Positions 20,636 to 29,084 of a DNA stretch of 31,569 nucleotides are shown in pieces. How positions within the stretch are numbered: position 1 is the stretch's first letter; the number at the start of each line of letters is the position of its first letter. The stretch comes from a virus: positions 1 through 31,569 of the IMG/VR virus record IMGVR_UViG_3300042468_000288. The stretch is one strand, 5' to 3'. The position numbers were made by a program, and so were the translations under genes. The notes under the pieces were generated by a model, which was not told the DNA's origin, searched no databases, and saw only the letters and a list, made by a program, of their open reading frames with translations.

Positions 20636-22830
20636 TATCTTCTCAATAGTAATTTAAAGGATGCTAACCCGGTATTCGGTTCGTGGCTCAATGTTACAAT
20701 GTTGCCAAGGTATAAATCATTCCCACAACGGAAGCGGATAGCACCGTATACGTTTGTTTTTATCGCTTCAAACTGCACCATTGTTAGCGGTGCATCAAAT
20801 GTCGCATATATTGTTTTCCAAATGGGTGTAGGTGCAACAACATCGGTGCTGATGATATTCTGTTGCTCCGACACAACACCTGTTTCAATGAAGCATTGGT
20901 CTGCAAATCGTGACTCGGCCAAGTAGTTTCCTGTGCCACTTGTGAACTTCAATGTTTCGTTTGTGATTGTCGGTTGTGCGCCTGCTAATGTCTTGAACCA
21001 GCGCATTAGATTACGCACAGGTGTCAATCTTAAATTCATTCGTGTCGATGGCGAGTACATATTTGCCGTATCCGATGCGCCTCTGTACGCATACAAACTG
21101 CCCTCATCGACAAAGGTATTTATTAAGAATATGTCATCATCATACCGCCAATCACTCGTACCTGTGTTCGCTTGGTTTTTTCTGCGTGTAACTTCAATCG
21201 TATAACCTGCCGTGATGATGTCACTCATCAAGTCAAGTTCCGATGGGTTGCTATTGATGTTTCTGCGATACTGCCTCTCGGTGTTCATTTCATCAAGGCC
21301 GTTGTATTCTTCGGCTTCCCATTTATTGTAACCGATTGTAATCGTGCCATAAACTAAATCTTTTGCCGTTGTAAATGTGGCTTTGTTTAATAGTCCAACA
21401 TCAACAATGATGGTGCTTTGGTAAAAATCTTCAATGTTTGCAATCGATAACTCTGTGTCGTTATTGTTGAAACCCCAACCGATGTTAAATATCTTACGGC
21501 ATTGGTCAAACATAAACTCGTAGTTAGTAAACAACTGCGGAACACTCGGCTCGGTTACGTTGCGGAGCATTGACCCCTTTGTTACTGAATAACGCTCCAA
21601 GCAGTCACGCAAATTTGGCTCAACTTCAAGTGTCGGGCAATCGGTAGGTAGGTATGCAGTCGGCAACCATTCAAGTAGGTTTGGAAGATAAACGGAGTCG
21701 GTTACGGATGTTGGGTTGGTGCTATTCGCTTCCATATTGAAGTAGTTTACACCGCCTGCATCGTAATCAACACTTATATCAACCGTATCAATTCCACCTG
21801 TTGATGTTTGTTTAACAATATCTAAATTGAAAAAAAAACTTAATTGGTCAAATGCTATTTGTGGATTATTACAAGTGCCTGTAAAAGACACATCAAAATT
21901 AATAACTAACGGAGTGAATGCTACTAAAGCCGTGCTTGCTATTAATGTGCTTCCTAATACTTGAGAATTTTGAATAAACCCTGCGTGTTCTGCAAAAATG
22001 TACACATCAATAGGGCCTTGATAGCTTGCCGTAATAGTCATTGTTCCTTTGCACCTCCATTCAATATCAATTGTTGTAACAATATTTTCGGAAACAGTAG
22101 CATTGTAAATTGACAAGTTAGTGTAAGCAGGCCAAACATCAGCTATTTTTGGAAAAATTAAAACATCTTGTCGAGCAAAATCAACATAAACAAGTGATGG
22201 TGAAACATTGGTCACATTAAAATCACCAAACTCCATAATCGGATTGTTTGGCAAATAAACAGGAAAATAATAAAATCTACCCCCAGTCAAAGTGATAGCA
22301 TCATCGTGATGCCCACTCCAATTTGCACCATCATCATTATTTGCCTTGTTTTGTAACAATATATCTTGCCCCTCAATATTTAATGGGTTATACCCCATCG
22401 GTGCAATCGTTTCGCCATCGAAGTTTTCCGTTGACAATACGTTGACATCTTGCCCCATACGTGACAGAAATATATCTGCACATCGTGTGGTCGTTACTGA
22501 ACACTTGATAAAGCAGTAGTCAAGGCATTGCCGTTCAAGTGTATTGAAGTCAAACTTGCCTTGGAAGTATGTTGTGTAGCCATCACCATCAGCGCACTCG
22601 TATTCAATGAGCAGTTGATAGTTGCCATTTGCGCCCTGTGCGTTGTACTCTGCCAACAATAAGTCGTATGCCGTATCAACCCACTCAAAGTCGGATGTGT
22701 TGATGTTGCTAAATATGCCGTGGTGCGACATATTGCGAGTGAATGAACACGAAATGCCATCCCACCCCACAGGTTCTTCAACAATGGTTGAAATGTTGTT
22801 GCTATCGATTAACCTAAATTGCCAAATCAT
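20635..22830 (-). CDS. Large tail protein (baseplate/distal tail candidate), 731 aa
   Basis: Directly after the tape measure gene (ATGA overlap), the place of distal tail and baseplate hub proteins. The N-terminus (EEPVGWDGISCSFTRNMSHH) is a beta domain with several Cys (CADGDGY, CLDYCFIKC). Residues about 150-347 form a separate beta-rich stretch encoded by visibly more AT-rich DNA than its flanks and may be an inserted carbohydrate-binding-like domain. The C-terminal part (ITNETLKFTSGTGNYLAES ... FKLLLRR) returns to the common style. Called by synteny. Confidence 0.65.
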   Translation of the reverse strand: MIWQFRLIDSNNISTIVEEPVGWDGISCSFTRNMSHHGIFSNINTSDFEWVDTAYDLLLAEYNAQGANGNYQLLIEYECADGDGYTTYFQGKFDFNTLERQCLDYCFIKCSVTTTRCADIFLSRMGQDVNVLSTENFDGETIAPMGYNPLNIEGQDILLQNKANNDDGANWSGHHDDAITLTGGRFYYFPVYLPNNPIMEFGDFNVTNVSPSLVYVDFARQDVLIFPKIADVWPAYTNLSIYNATVSENIVTTIDIEWRCKGTMTITASYQGPIDVYIFAEHAGFIQNSQVLGSTLIASTALVAFTPLVINFDVSFTGTCNNPQIAFDQLSFFFNLDIVKQTSTGGIDTVDISVDYDAGGVNYFNMEANSTNPTSVTDSVYLPNLLEWLPTAYLPTDCPTLEVEPNLRDCLERYSVTKGSMLRNVTEPSVPQLFTNYEFMFDQCRKIFNIGWGFNNNDTELSIANIEDFYQSTIIVDVGLLNKATFTTAKDLVYGTITIGYNKWEAEEYNGLDEMNTERQYRRNINSNPSELDLMSDIITAGYTIEVTRRKNQANTGTSDWRYDDDIFLINTFVDEGSLYAYRGASDTANMYSPSTRMNLRLTPVRNLMRWFKTLAGAQPTITNETLKFTSGTGNYLAESRFADQCFIETGVVSEQQNIISTDVVAPTPIWKTIYATFDAPLTMVQFEAIKTNVYGAIRFRCGNDLYLGNIVTLSHEPNTGLASFKLLLRR

Positions 22831-25262
22831 ACTTTTATACGCATTTTAGTGTTGCGAAATTCGGTTCGGCTGTGCATCTTCTCAACGTACTTGTTAAAGC
22901 CATTTTCATCAATGCTGATGTTCACATTTGACTTGTTGCGCTCCAACACCTTTCCGAGTTTATCGTAGTCAAGTGATTTTTTGCTGCTACCTTGCGCTGA
23001 TTGATATTGCGATGCGAGTTCAAACGTGCCGTTTGCAAGTGCCGTTAGTATGTTGTTGGCAAATGTCGGCTCAACTTCTCTATTGTGTATGGCCGACAAT
23101 GCCGGGAAGTAATCACTATTGACCGCAGCAGGTACAACACGTTCACCGTGCGATAGGTATGCAAGGTTGTTGTCGCTTCTTCCTGTGCCTGCGCCAACGA
23201 GAAACTCTGTACCATCCGCAAACTTTGGCGGCTTCGTGTTTGAAATAATTGCGATTTGTGCTGCACCTGCGATGCCTGCGCCAACCGCCCCAGGTATACC
23301 CGCAGGATAACCCAATGTTGCAAATGATTTAGTTACCGCCAATGCCGTGTTGATGATGGCTTGTGCAATGTCCGCTTGCTTTTGTTGCTCCCACGCTTGC
23401 CTTTTTAACTTGGCTTCTTCTTGTGCGTATCTCTTTTCAATCTGCGCACGTTGCGCTTCGGTTAAGTTTTTATTTGCAAGTTCGTTCTCACGTAAGAGGT
23501 TTAGTTGCTCAATCTCGGCATCGAATGTGGCTTGGCGGTTTTGTTGACCGATAGTGAATAAGGTATCACTTATTACACGTGCTTGGTCGACAATAAATGC
23601 TGCCTTTTGCCTTTCTAATTCAATCGACTTTTTGGATGTATCAACTTCGGCTTGATACCTTTTTCTCAACTCTGCATAAATCTGCTCGGATGTTGTCAAT
23701 CTGCCCTCTTGTGCTATGTCTGCGTAATCTTTGTCAACCTGCTCTTGTGTCTTTTTAAATTCGGTTTGTATGTCGGTTTGTGCGTAGTAGTTTTGCTTTA
23801 ACTGATTTGTTGAAGCTACATCAATCTGCGCTTTCTTAATGGCCGCTTCTTGTTCTGCACGCAAACGTTTGTCGATTTCCTCGTATATCTCTTGCGATGT
23901 TTTAAACCTGCGGTCTTGTGCTAATTCAGCGTACATCGCATCAATCTCATCAACGCTTTTAAAATACTCGGTTTGAATTTCTTCTTGCCTTATCATATTA
24001 CGTTGCAACTCTTCGGACAATGCAGCCAACAAAATAGCACGTGCATTGGCATCGGCTTCCGCTTTCTTGCGTGCTTCATCTGCTTTGGCATCGGCTTCTT
24101 TTTGCGCTTTTTCTCTCAATGCTTTTTCTTCATCCGCTTGCTTCTTGTCAAATTGAGCATTGAGTAATGCTTTTTCACGCTTTAATTCAACTTCCTTGTT
24201 TACAAGTTCGCCTAATTTTGCATAATAATCCTTGTCACCTTTCATCAAATAACCTCTCTGCCTACTATTTGCATCAAGTTCTTCTTGTATGCCTTTTAAT
24301 CTTGCATCTAATATTTCCTTATCACTTTTGCCCTGCGCTTGTGCTAAATCGGCTTGAAACTTATAACCATCGGAACGTATCTTACCTATGCGTTGGTAAA
24401 GGTCTAACTGCGCCAACAACTGCTTTTCGGCTCTTTCCATTTCTTCAGTTAAACGTTGTTGTTTGTCCTTGGCATCATTCATTGATAATGCAAGACCTGC
24501 CACGGCAGCAATAACCAACGACAACCCCATCGTAGCTGCTGCCATTGATGTGGTGATGGTAACACCTAACACACGACTGCTGACCGTTGCCAACTTCTGC
24601 GCCCCATCTAAAAACAATGTCTTGGCTGCGTTTTCCGATGTGGCTAACGCTGCAATCTCTTGCACACCTGCAAGCAATGCCATAGCTGCTTGTGCTTTCT
24701 GTGCTGCTTCGGCCATCTGCTTGTTTTCAGTTCCAAACAAGGCCGTTGCCCCTGCGGCAACAGATGCGGCTGCGGCAACACCTTTCATTGCGCCAACAAC
24801 TGCATCAATTCGCTTCGTGTCGGATGATAACGCTTTGATTTTTTCGTTCACATCACCCAAATGGTCGGTCAACTCTGCGGCTCTTTTGGTCATTTGCTCT
24901 AACTCTTTGCCGCTAAAATTACCCGATGCAATCTGCTTTTTAAGGTCACGCAATTCCGCTTTGAGCGACTTTGCCCCTTGCATTGCCTCGGTGCTGCTAT
25001 TGGTAAATTGTTCCAACTCATTTGCCGCTTTGCCGAGTACATTCTGCGACATCGTTTTCGCCAAATCTTCAACTTCATTCGACAACTTGCCAAACTCGGT
25101 AGCGGACTTGTTCACGTTTTGTATGAACTCCTTTTGTTCTTGATTTATTGCGTTAAATTTGGCCGCATCTTCATCGGTTATTTTGCCGAGTAGTTGCAAC
25201 TGCTTAATCGCAGGTTCAAGACCCGATGTGTCGGCTACAAACTTTATTATTATATTTTCCAC
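22827..25262 (-). CDS. Tail tape measure protein, 811 aa
   Basis: Sets tail length and is ejected during infection. Features: long helical, Ala/Gln/Lys/Glu-rich coiled-coil regions; two hydrophobic stretches (about residues 160-180, AAASVAAGATALFG, and 233-262, TTSMAAATMGLSLVIAAVAG); a second one near 640-670 (PAGIPGAVGAGIAGAAQIAI). Two segments with Q-I-E/D-x-T-E-x-x-K...Y-A-D/E-L/I-A-Q are repeated around residues 420-540. Start is GTG at 25262, overlapping the TAG of the frameshift ORF (TAGTG). At roughly 0.15 nm per residue the tail would be about 120 nm, a siphovirus-like length. Confidence 0.9.
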   Translation of the reverse strand: MENIIIKFVADTSGLEPAIKQLQLLGKITDEDAAKFNAINQEQKEFIQNVNKSATEFGKLSNEVEDLAKTMSQNVLGKAANELEQFTNSSTEAMQGAKSLKAELRDLKKQIASGNFSGKELEQMTKRAAELTDHLGDVNEKIKALSSDTKRIDAVVGAMKGVAAAASVAAGATALFGTENKQMAEAAQKAQAAMALLAGVQEIAALATSENAAKTLFLDGAQKLATVSSRVLGVTITTSMAAATMGLSLVIAAVAGLALSMNDAKDKQQRLTEEMERAEKQLLAQLDLYQRIGKIRSDGYKFQADLAQAQGKSDKEILDARLKGIQEELDANSRQRGYLMKGDKDYYAKLGELVNKEVELKREKALLNAQFDKKQADEEKALREKAQKEADAKADEARKKAEADANARAILLAALSEELQRNMIRQEEIQTEYFKSVDEIDAMYAELAQDRRFKTSQEIYEEIDKRLRAEQEAAIKKAQIDVASTNQLKQNYYAQTDIQTEFKKTQEQVDKDYADIAQEGRLTTSEQIYAELRKRYQAEVDTSKKSIELERQKAAFIVDQARVISDTLFTIGQQNRQATFDAEIEQLNLLRENELANKNLTEAQRAQIEKRYAQEEAKLKRQAWEQQKQADIAQAIINTALAVTKSFATLGYPAGIPGAVGAGIAGAAQIAIISNTKPPKFADGTEFLVGAGTGRSDNNLAYLSHGERVVPAAVNSDYFPALSAIHNREVEPTFANNILTALANGTFELASQYQSAQGSSKKSLDYDKLGKVLERNKSNVNISIDENGFNKYVEKMHSRTEFRNTKMRIKV

Positions 25263-25543
25263 TAACGTTTGGTTTGTTGTGGTTTAGGTGGTGTCTTCTT
25301 TGCTTCGTTTGCAAAGAAAAAGAAATCGTACAAAGATAATAAATTTATCGGATAATTAGCGGGCAAATATTTTAACACGGTTAGCTTCAATCTTTCTCGG
25401 CTTGCAATTCCCTCTCTAATGTTTGCAATGAAAGAATATCCTGTTGTATCTTGTCCATCTTTTCTACTATGTTCAAATACATCAGGGAAGTGTCGCCTGA
25501 TTTCTGCAAAAACGGCACTAATTTCTTTATTGGCATTGACAAA
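25262..25543 (-). CDS. -1 frameshift extension of the tail assembly chaperone
   Basis: In the -1 frame relative to the chaperone gene an open stretch runs from the T9 run at 25541-25549 to TAG at 25262-25264. It encodes 93 residues (FVNANKEISAVFAEIRRHFP ... KYLPANYPINLLSLYDFFFF ... QQTKR), giving a 237-aa fusion if the ribosome slips at T TTT TTT. It has no good start codon of its own and its stop overlaps the GTG start of the tape measure protein. This arrangement is the gpG-gpGT organisation known from lambda and many other long-tailed phages. Confidence 0.7.
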   Translation of the reverse strand, partial: FVNANKEISAVFAEIRRHFPDVFEHSRKDGQDTTGYSFIANIREGIASRERLKLTVLKYLPANYPINLLSLYDFFFFANEAKKTPPKPQQTKR

Positions 25544-25974
25544 AAAAAACTATCACCAGCATTCTCTTTCCAATTCGCAATCTTTTTCTCATTCATCTTG
25601 AAGTCGTAACGTGTCAATGGCTCGTTCTTGTCCACAAATGCTACCGATGCAACCTTGTAAATGATGTCTTTGCTTACGATATAATTGCAACGTTCTTCAA
25701 AGCGTGCCTGCAACTTTATAATCTCGTTGAGGTTAATCTTTCGTGGGTCGGATAATAGTTGGTTCATCTTTGCATTGTATGCTTTTAGGTAGTCGTTAGT
25801 GACACCGTTTTGCATTTCTTGGTAGAACGTTAACGCTTCCAGCCCACGCTCGTAAGGTAGATTGTTCTTGTCAACGAACTCAAAGTATTCAACACCATTG
25901 CAGGTGAATGCGTACTCCAAAGGATAGTCGGCTTTATACGTTGGCTTCGATTTCTTGAATAGTTTTAACAACAT
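25387..25974 (-). CDS. Tail assembly chaperone (gpG-like), 195 aa
   Basis: Upstream of the tape measure gene, the standard position of tail assembly chaperones. The short product is 195 aa, mostly helical (YKADYPLEYAFTCNGVEYFE, KIANWKENAG, LQTLERELQAEKD). A run of nine T at codons 142-145 (AGT TTT TTT TTG) provides a slippery site for the -1 extension. Start ATG at 25974 lies inside the preceding small gene (41-base overlap). Confidence 0.7.
   Translation of the reverse strand: MLLKLFKKSKPTYKADYPLEYAFTCNGVEYFEFVDKNNLPYERGLEALTFYQEMQNGVTNDYLKAYNAKMNQLLSDPRKINLNEIIKLQARFEERCNYIVSKDIIYKVASVAFVDKNEPLTRYDFKMNEKKIANWKENAGDSFFLSMPIKKLVPFLQKSGDTSLMYLNIVEKMDKIQQDILSLQTLERELQAEKD
25541..25549 (-). promoter_or_regulatory. 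T9 slippery run (predicted -1 frameshift site)
   Basis: Minus strand AG-TTTTTTTTT-GTC contains the heptamer T TTT TTT in the zero frame (AGT TTT TTT TTG). Slipping one base back yields TTT GTC AAT, the frame that stays open to the tape measure start. A sequencing homopolymer error is the main alternative, but the zero-frame tail is also open for 51 codons. Confidence 0.65.
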
Positions 25975-26125
25975 TGTTTACGGTTATTTTTTTTGTTCGT
26001 GTATAGTAAATAAGTTGGTCGCTGCCCTTAACGTAGGTGCGCTTCTTTTCTGCCCCACCACATCCGCAACTCTCGCGTTTAAACTGCCAACCTGCCTCGG
26101 TAATTATTCGTTCGTGTGTTCCCAT
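25934..26125 (-). CDS. Small protein with CGCGG motif, 63 aa
   Basis: Not assigned. Contains ESCGCGGAEKKRTYVKGSDQ, a Cys-Gly pair pattern seen in short phage proteins, followed by YYTRTKKITVNNVVKTIQEI. Overlaps both neighbours (22 and 41 bases). Position between a membrane protein and the chaperone gene gives no specific role. Confidence 0.55.
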   Translation of the reverse strand: MGTHERIITEAGWQFKRESCGCGGAEKKRTYVKGSDQLIYYTRTKKITVNNVVKTIQEIEANV

Positions 26126-26391
26126 GTCATGTAGAATATCGCTGATAGTAAACCGTTAAGTCCGCATAAAGCAAGTAAGTATAGAATGATATTGAAGTCG
26201 GGCGCAAAGTAAAGCCAACCTAATACCCCCCACACCGATGACATACACGGTGGGCAGTCGTACAATGGTTTGCGTATGTACTCGTTCCAATCATCGTTAA
26301 CGAATGGTTGTAGGAGCATACCGTGTCGTGTCAGCACGTGAATGCCCATAATAATCAAGCTATTCAGCGCAAGTGCATGGAATACTGACAT
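26104..26391 (-). CDS. Small membrane protein with CPPC motif, 95 aa
   Basis: Three hydrophobic stretches: residues about 5-20 (HALALNSLIIMGIHVL), 52-64 (SSVWGVLGWLYFA) and 68-86 (FNIILYLLALCGLNGLLSA). Between the first two, PLYDCPPCMSSVWG is a recurrent pattern in small Bacteroidota phage membrane proteins. No function known. The start at 26391 keeps the first membrane segment; an internal ATG at 26349 is possible. Confidence 0.6.
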   Translation of the reverse strand: MSVFHALALNSLIIMGIHVLTRHGMLLQPFVNDDWNEYIRKPLYDCPPCMSSVWGVLGWLYFAPDFNIILYLLALCGLNGLLSAIFYMTWEHTNE

Positions 26392-26719
26392 AGTCGTTGT
26401 CGGTTTGAATGTTTGTGAAATTGATGTTGATGCCGTTGTAGGTCACATCGCAATGGGTAAACTCAAAAGGTGCGCAGTTAGTTGCATCGTTGTAGAACTC
26501 AAACACGACCTCGCCTGTGCCAACGTGCCAATGGTTCTCATTGCTGATGGTGAACTCGTTAGTGTAGCCATTGAATATTATCGGTTGTTGCACAGATGCG
26601 CCCGATTGAAACGTGAACTTAACGTGCCAATCATCTGCCGAGGTGATGCCCGGTATTGAGAAGTTGAGGTCGCTTACGCAACCGCTTACTGACTGCGTGT
26701 AGTGTGTTGAGCAAATCAT
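26360..26719 (-). CDS. hypothetical beta-rich protein, 119 aa
   Basis: Not recognised. Cys-containing ends (MICSTHYTQSVSGCVSDLNF and DYVSIPCTCAE) flank strands such as WHVKFTFQSGASVQQPIIFN and EVVFEFYNDATN. Looks like a small all-beta virion protein. Overlaps the next gene by 32 bases and the preceding one as ATGA. Confidence 0.6.
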   Translation of the reverse strand: MICSTHYTQSVSGCVSDLNFSIPGITSADDWHVKFTFQSGASVQQPIIFNGYTNEFTISNENHWHVGTGEVVFEFYNDATNCAPFEFTHCDVTYNGININFTNIQTDNDYVSIPCTCAE

Positions 26720-27243
26720 TTTTTGATGCCGTAAAAATACAAATCTTGCGGGAACGTTGTGCGTGCCTTGAACTTGTATTGAGTAAATATCTTATCAATG
26801 TCAACCTCCGCACGTATATCGGCTTCGGTTAGGTTCTTGTAATAATCGGTGGTGAATGGACTATCTTTAGGTGATGTGCGCTTCGTGCCGTGTTCGGGTC
26901 TGCCCTCGGTAGCGCAAGTGAATATAAACAAACCGCCTTTTTTAAGTAGCTTGTTGCAAATGTTTCTCAATGTGTCACCGTAGTGGCTATCGTGTTCAAA
27001 GCACTCGGTACTTATCACAACATCGAACTTTGTTTTGGTCTTATATTCGTGGCCACTACAAACCTCATCAACATTCGCACCCTCACCAATGTCGATGCCT
27101 GTGTAGTCGCATTGCTCAAACAGGTAGCAATTGTTGCCGTTGATATCTAAACTCCCGACATCCAACACGGTAACACCGTGGAAGTATTCGGGATGTGCGA
27201 CCTTAACGAGGTTGCACCATTCTATTTGTTCAGCGTGTGCCAT
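26716..27243 (-). CDS. SAM-dependent methyltransferase (class I)
   Basis: 175 aa. Motif I is VLDVGSLDINGNN (26-38), the acidic motif II follows in YTGIDIGEGANVDEV, and DVVISTECFEHD is the post-motif typical of Methyltransf_11-like enzymes. No DNA-methylase DPPY or PPC motif, so a sugar, protein or small molecule acceptor is likely. It lies immediately after a glycosyltransferase (22-base overlap), suggesting that the two act on the same glycan. Inference. Confidence 0.8.
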   Translation of the reverse strand: MAHAEQIEWCNLVKVAHPEYFHGVTVLDVGSLDINGNNCYLFEQCDYTGIDIGEGANVDEVCSGHEYKTKTKFDVVISTECFEHDSHYGDTLRNICNKLLKKGGLFIFTCATEGRPEHGTKRTSPKDSPFTTDYYKNLTEADIRAEVDIDKIFTQYKFKARTTFPQDLYFYGIKK

Positions 27244-27818
27244 ATTTTGCTATCTTGTTCCGCAATGGCTATAAACTCGGCCTCGCGTGATGTTGTACTC
27301 ATTTCGGTGTTAACCCTTATGCCATTGATGTTGTAGCGGTTTGGTAGCTTCTTAAACAACCAATCATCACCGTAACTAACACGTAACTCATTTGGTATGG
27401 GTGGATAATCCTCATTGCGCATCAGCATTAAACATCCCCATCCGTGACCGCGTGAGTGCGTGTGTGAAACCGATGGGTAGTCCAATTCGATTTCAGTTTC
27501 GTAACAAGCCGACCCGATGCCGAAAATGTCCCCGTAATCGGGTTCTAATTCAAACATCTTGCTGGCATTGAAATTGATATCATCGTTGCAAAGCGCGATA
27601 AATGGATAGGTAGCAGCGTATACTCCCATATTCCAACTCGGATTAACGTAATTGTTTTGCCCATTTGAAATGATTTTAACTTTACCGCCCTCGGCTATTT
27701 GACCGTTATTGTTGTCAATGATGATGACTTCGCCAACACGACTGCATTGAACGAGGTCGCTAATCAATCGCAGCGTTCGTGTGCTGCGCCATAGTGTCGG
27801 AATGATTACGGAATACAT
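27222..27818 (-). CDS. Glycosyltransferase family 2-like, 198 aa
   Basis: N-terminus SVIIPTLWRSTRTLRLISDL and VGEVIIIDNNNG are GT-A / GT2 features; CNDDINFN holds the metal-binding N-D-D (78-80) in place of DxD; GWGCLMLMRNEDYP and SYGDDWLFKKL follow the GT2 acceptor-side pattern. Transfers a sugar from a nucleotide donor; the acceptor is unknown. Its own -7 box TACATTTG lies 5 bases before the ATG. Placed right after large terminase. Confidence 0.8.
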   Translation of the reverse strand: MYSVIIPTLWRSTRTLRLISDLVQCSRVGEVIIIDNNNGQIAEGGKVKIISNGQNNYVNPSWNMGVYAATYPFIALCNDDINFNASKMFELEPDYGDIFGIGSACYETEIELDYPSVSHTHSRGHGWGCLMLMRNEDYPPIPNELRVSYGDDWLFKKLPNRYNINGIRVNTEMSTTSREAEFIAIAEQDSKIWHTLNK

Positions 27819-27823
27819 CTTTG

Positions 27824-27831
27824 CAAATGTA
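27824..27831 (-). promoter_or_regulatory. -7 box for the glycosyltransferase gene (short or no leader)
   Basis: Minus strand TACATTTG matches TAnnTTTG completely and ends 5 bases before ATG 27818. No convincing -33 box is seen 17-20 bases upstream, so this is tentative. If used, the transcript would begin at or next to the start codon. Confidence 0.35.
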
Positions 27832-27842
27832 GTAATTTTTGT

Positions 27843-29084
27843 TTACGTTGTAATAAAATTATTCAAAAATACATTACAGGCATACCGAAACGTGTCGAGT
27901 GCATCGGCCTGTTGTGCAGGGTCGTTACGGTCTTGTTTTTTCAATGTACCATCAGCCAACACCGAAACGTTTTCTAAATCGAATTGAAGTGCCTTTGTTT
28001 TGTGTTTATGCAGTCGTACATTGCCTCTGCTCAATAACGAGTTGACAAGCACTCTATTCTCGGCTATCTTTGGGTTGATAGTAGGCACTTGGAATTGTCG
28101 CATATTCAAGTTGAGTTGTGTTGCAATTATCTTGTAGTAGTTGAGGTTATCCGCTACCATTGCGCTTCCCGACTTCCCCGAAGCATCACCTGTGACAATG
28201 TACAAGCGGTTACCGTATACGGTTTTAATGTAGTCGCACATTTGGTAAATGTCGGAGTTGGGTATCTTTATGGTTTCATACACATCAATGGAGTTGAACC
28301 TATCCGTTTGAACCACGGAGCAGGTCATTGGATTGCGGTTGAAGTCGAACGACAATATCGTTTCGCGTGCTGGGTTGAGGTCGAACTCGGCCAAGTGTTT
28401 ACTCGGCTCGTAAGCGTATGCCCACAACATTGAACCAATGCTCACATCCTCGGCCATGTACTCGCACAGAAAGAATAATGGGTCGGTTGTTAACTTTGCG
28501 CTTTCAATCTCATCGGGGTCTATAAATGGGTTGTCATACGTGCTGAACTTCCACGACTGCCACTCGTGTATGAACTTGTCAACGGTTGCTCTTTGGTGCA
28601 ACTCTTTGAAATAGGTCTTGCCAAACTGCGGGGTTGAAAGAAACCACGCATCACCCTTGAAATCGGTTAACGTTGCCCTTATAGTTCCATTCCAAGCGGT
28701 TTGTAAATGGCTCGCTTTCTCGCACTCATCAATCACAACACGCTTATACTTACGGCCTCGACCACTATCGGGGTCATCCATTGACCACATATCAATTACA
28801 CCATCAGTAATCAATCGTATTTGTTTCAACTGCTCGGACTTGGACTTGATGACATCGTGTACAATGTGCTTGATGATGTTCCAAAACTCCTCTAAATCCT
28901 TGTATGTTGGTGCGTAGTACGCTACCGGGAAGCCATCCAATGCAGGTTCAATGATTAACTCCTCTGCTAACGATGTCTTGCCGAACCTGCGACCGCACTT
29001 AAGCACGTTGAAACGCTTGGCAGTATCAATAATGTGCTGCTGATTTGCGTGTCGTTTGCGTAACTTGATTTGGATTTCACTCAC
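27843..29084 (-). CDS. terL: Terminase large subunit
   Basis: ATPase and nuclease that packages DNA into the head. Walker A GRRFGKTS (31-38), Walker B VVIDE (116-120), coupling motif STPQ (150-153). RNase H-like nuclease domain: SFDFNRN with Asp247, TGDASG with Asp300, and QADALDTFRYA with Asp394/Asp397 near the C-terminus. Length 413 aa is at the short end for TerL. The start overlaps the small terminase gene by 8 bases. Confidence 0.95.
   Translation of the reverse strand: MSEIQIKLRKRHANQQHIIDTAKRFNVLKCGRRFGKTSLAEELIIEPALDGFPVAYYAPTYKDLEEFWNIIKHIVHDVIKSKSEQLKQIRLITDGVIDMWSMDDPDSGRGRKYKRVVIDECEKASHLQTAWNGTIRATLTDFKGDAWFLSTPQFGKTYFKELHQRATVDKFIHEWQSWKFSTYDNPFIDPDEIESAKLTTDPLFFLCEYMAEDVSIGSMLWAYAYEPSKHLAEFDLNPARETILSFDFNRNPMTCSVVQTDRFNSIDVYETIKIPNSDIYQMCDYIKTVYGNRLYIVTGDASGKSGSAMVADNLNYYKIIATQLNLNMRQFQVPTINPKIAENRVLVNSLLSRGNVRLHKHKTKALQFDLENVSVLADGTLKKQDRNDPAQQADALDTFRYACNVFLNNFITT

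Noticed and set aside
24463-25143. Long plus-strand open frame (226 codons) opposite the tape measure gene
   Set aside because: It mirrors the Ala/Lys-rich codons of the real gene, has no promoter or Shine-Dalgarno, and no other plus-strand gene is supported in the window.
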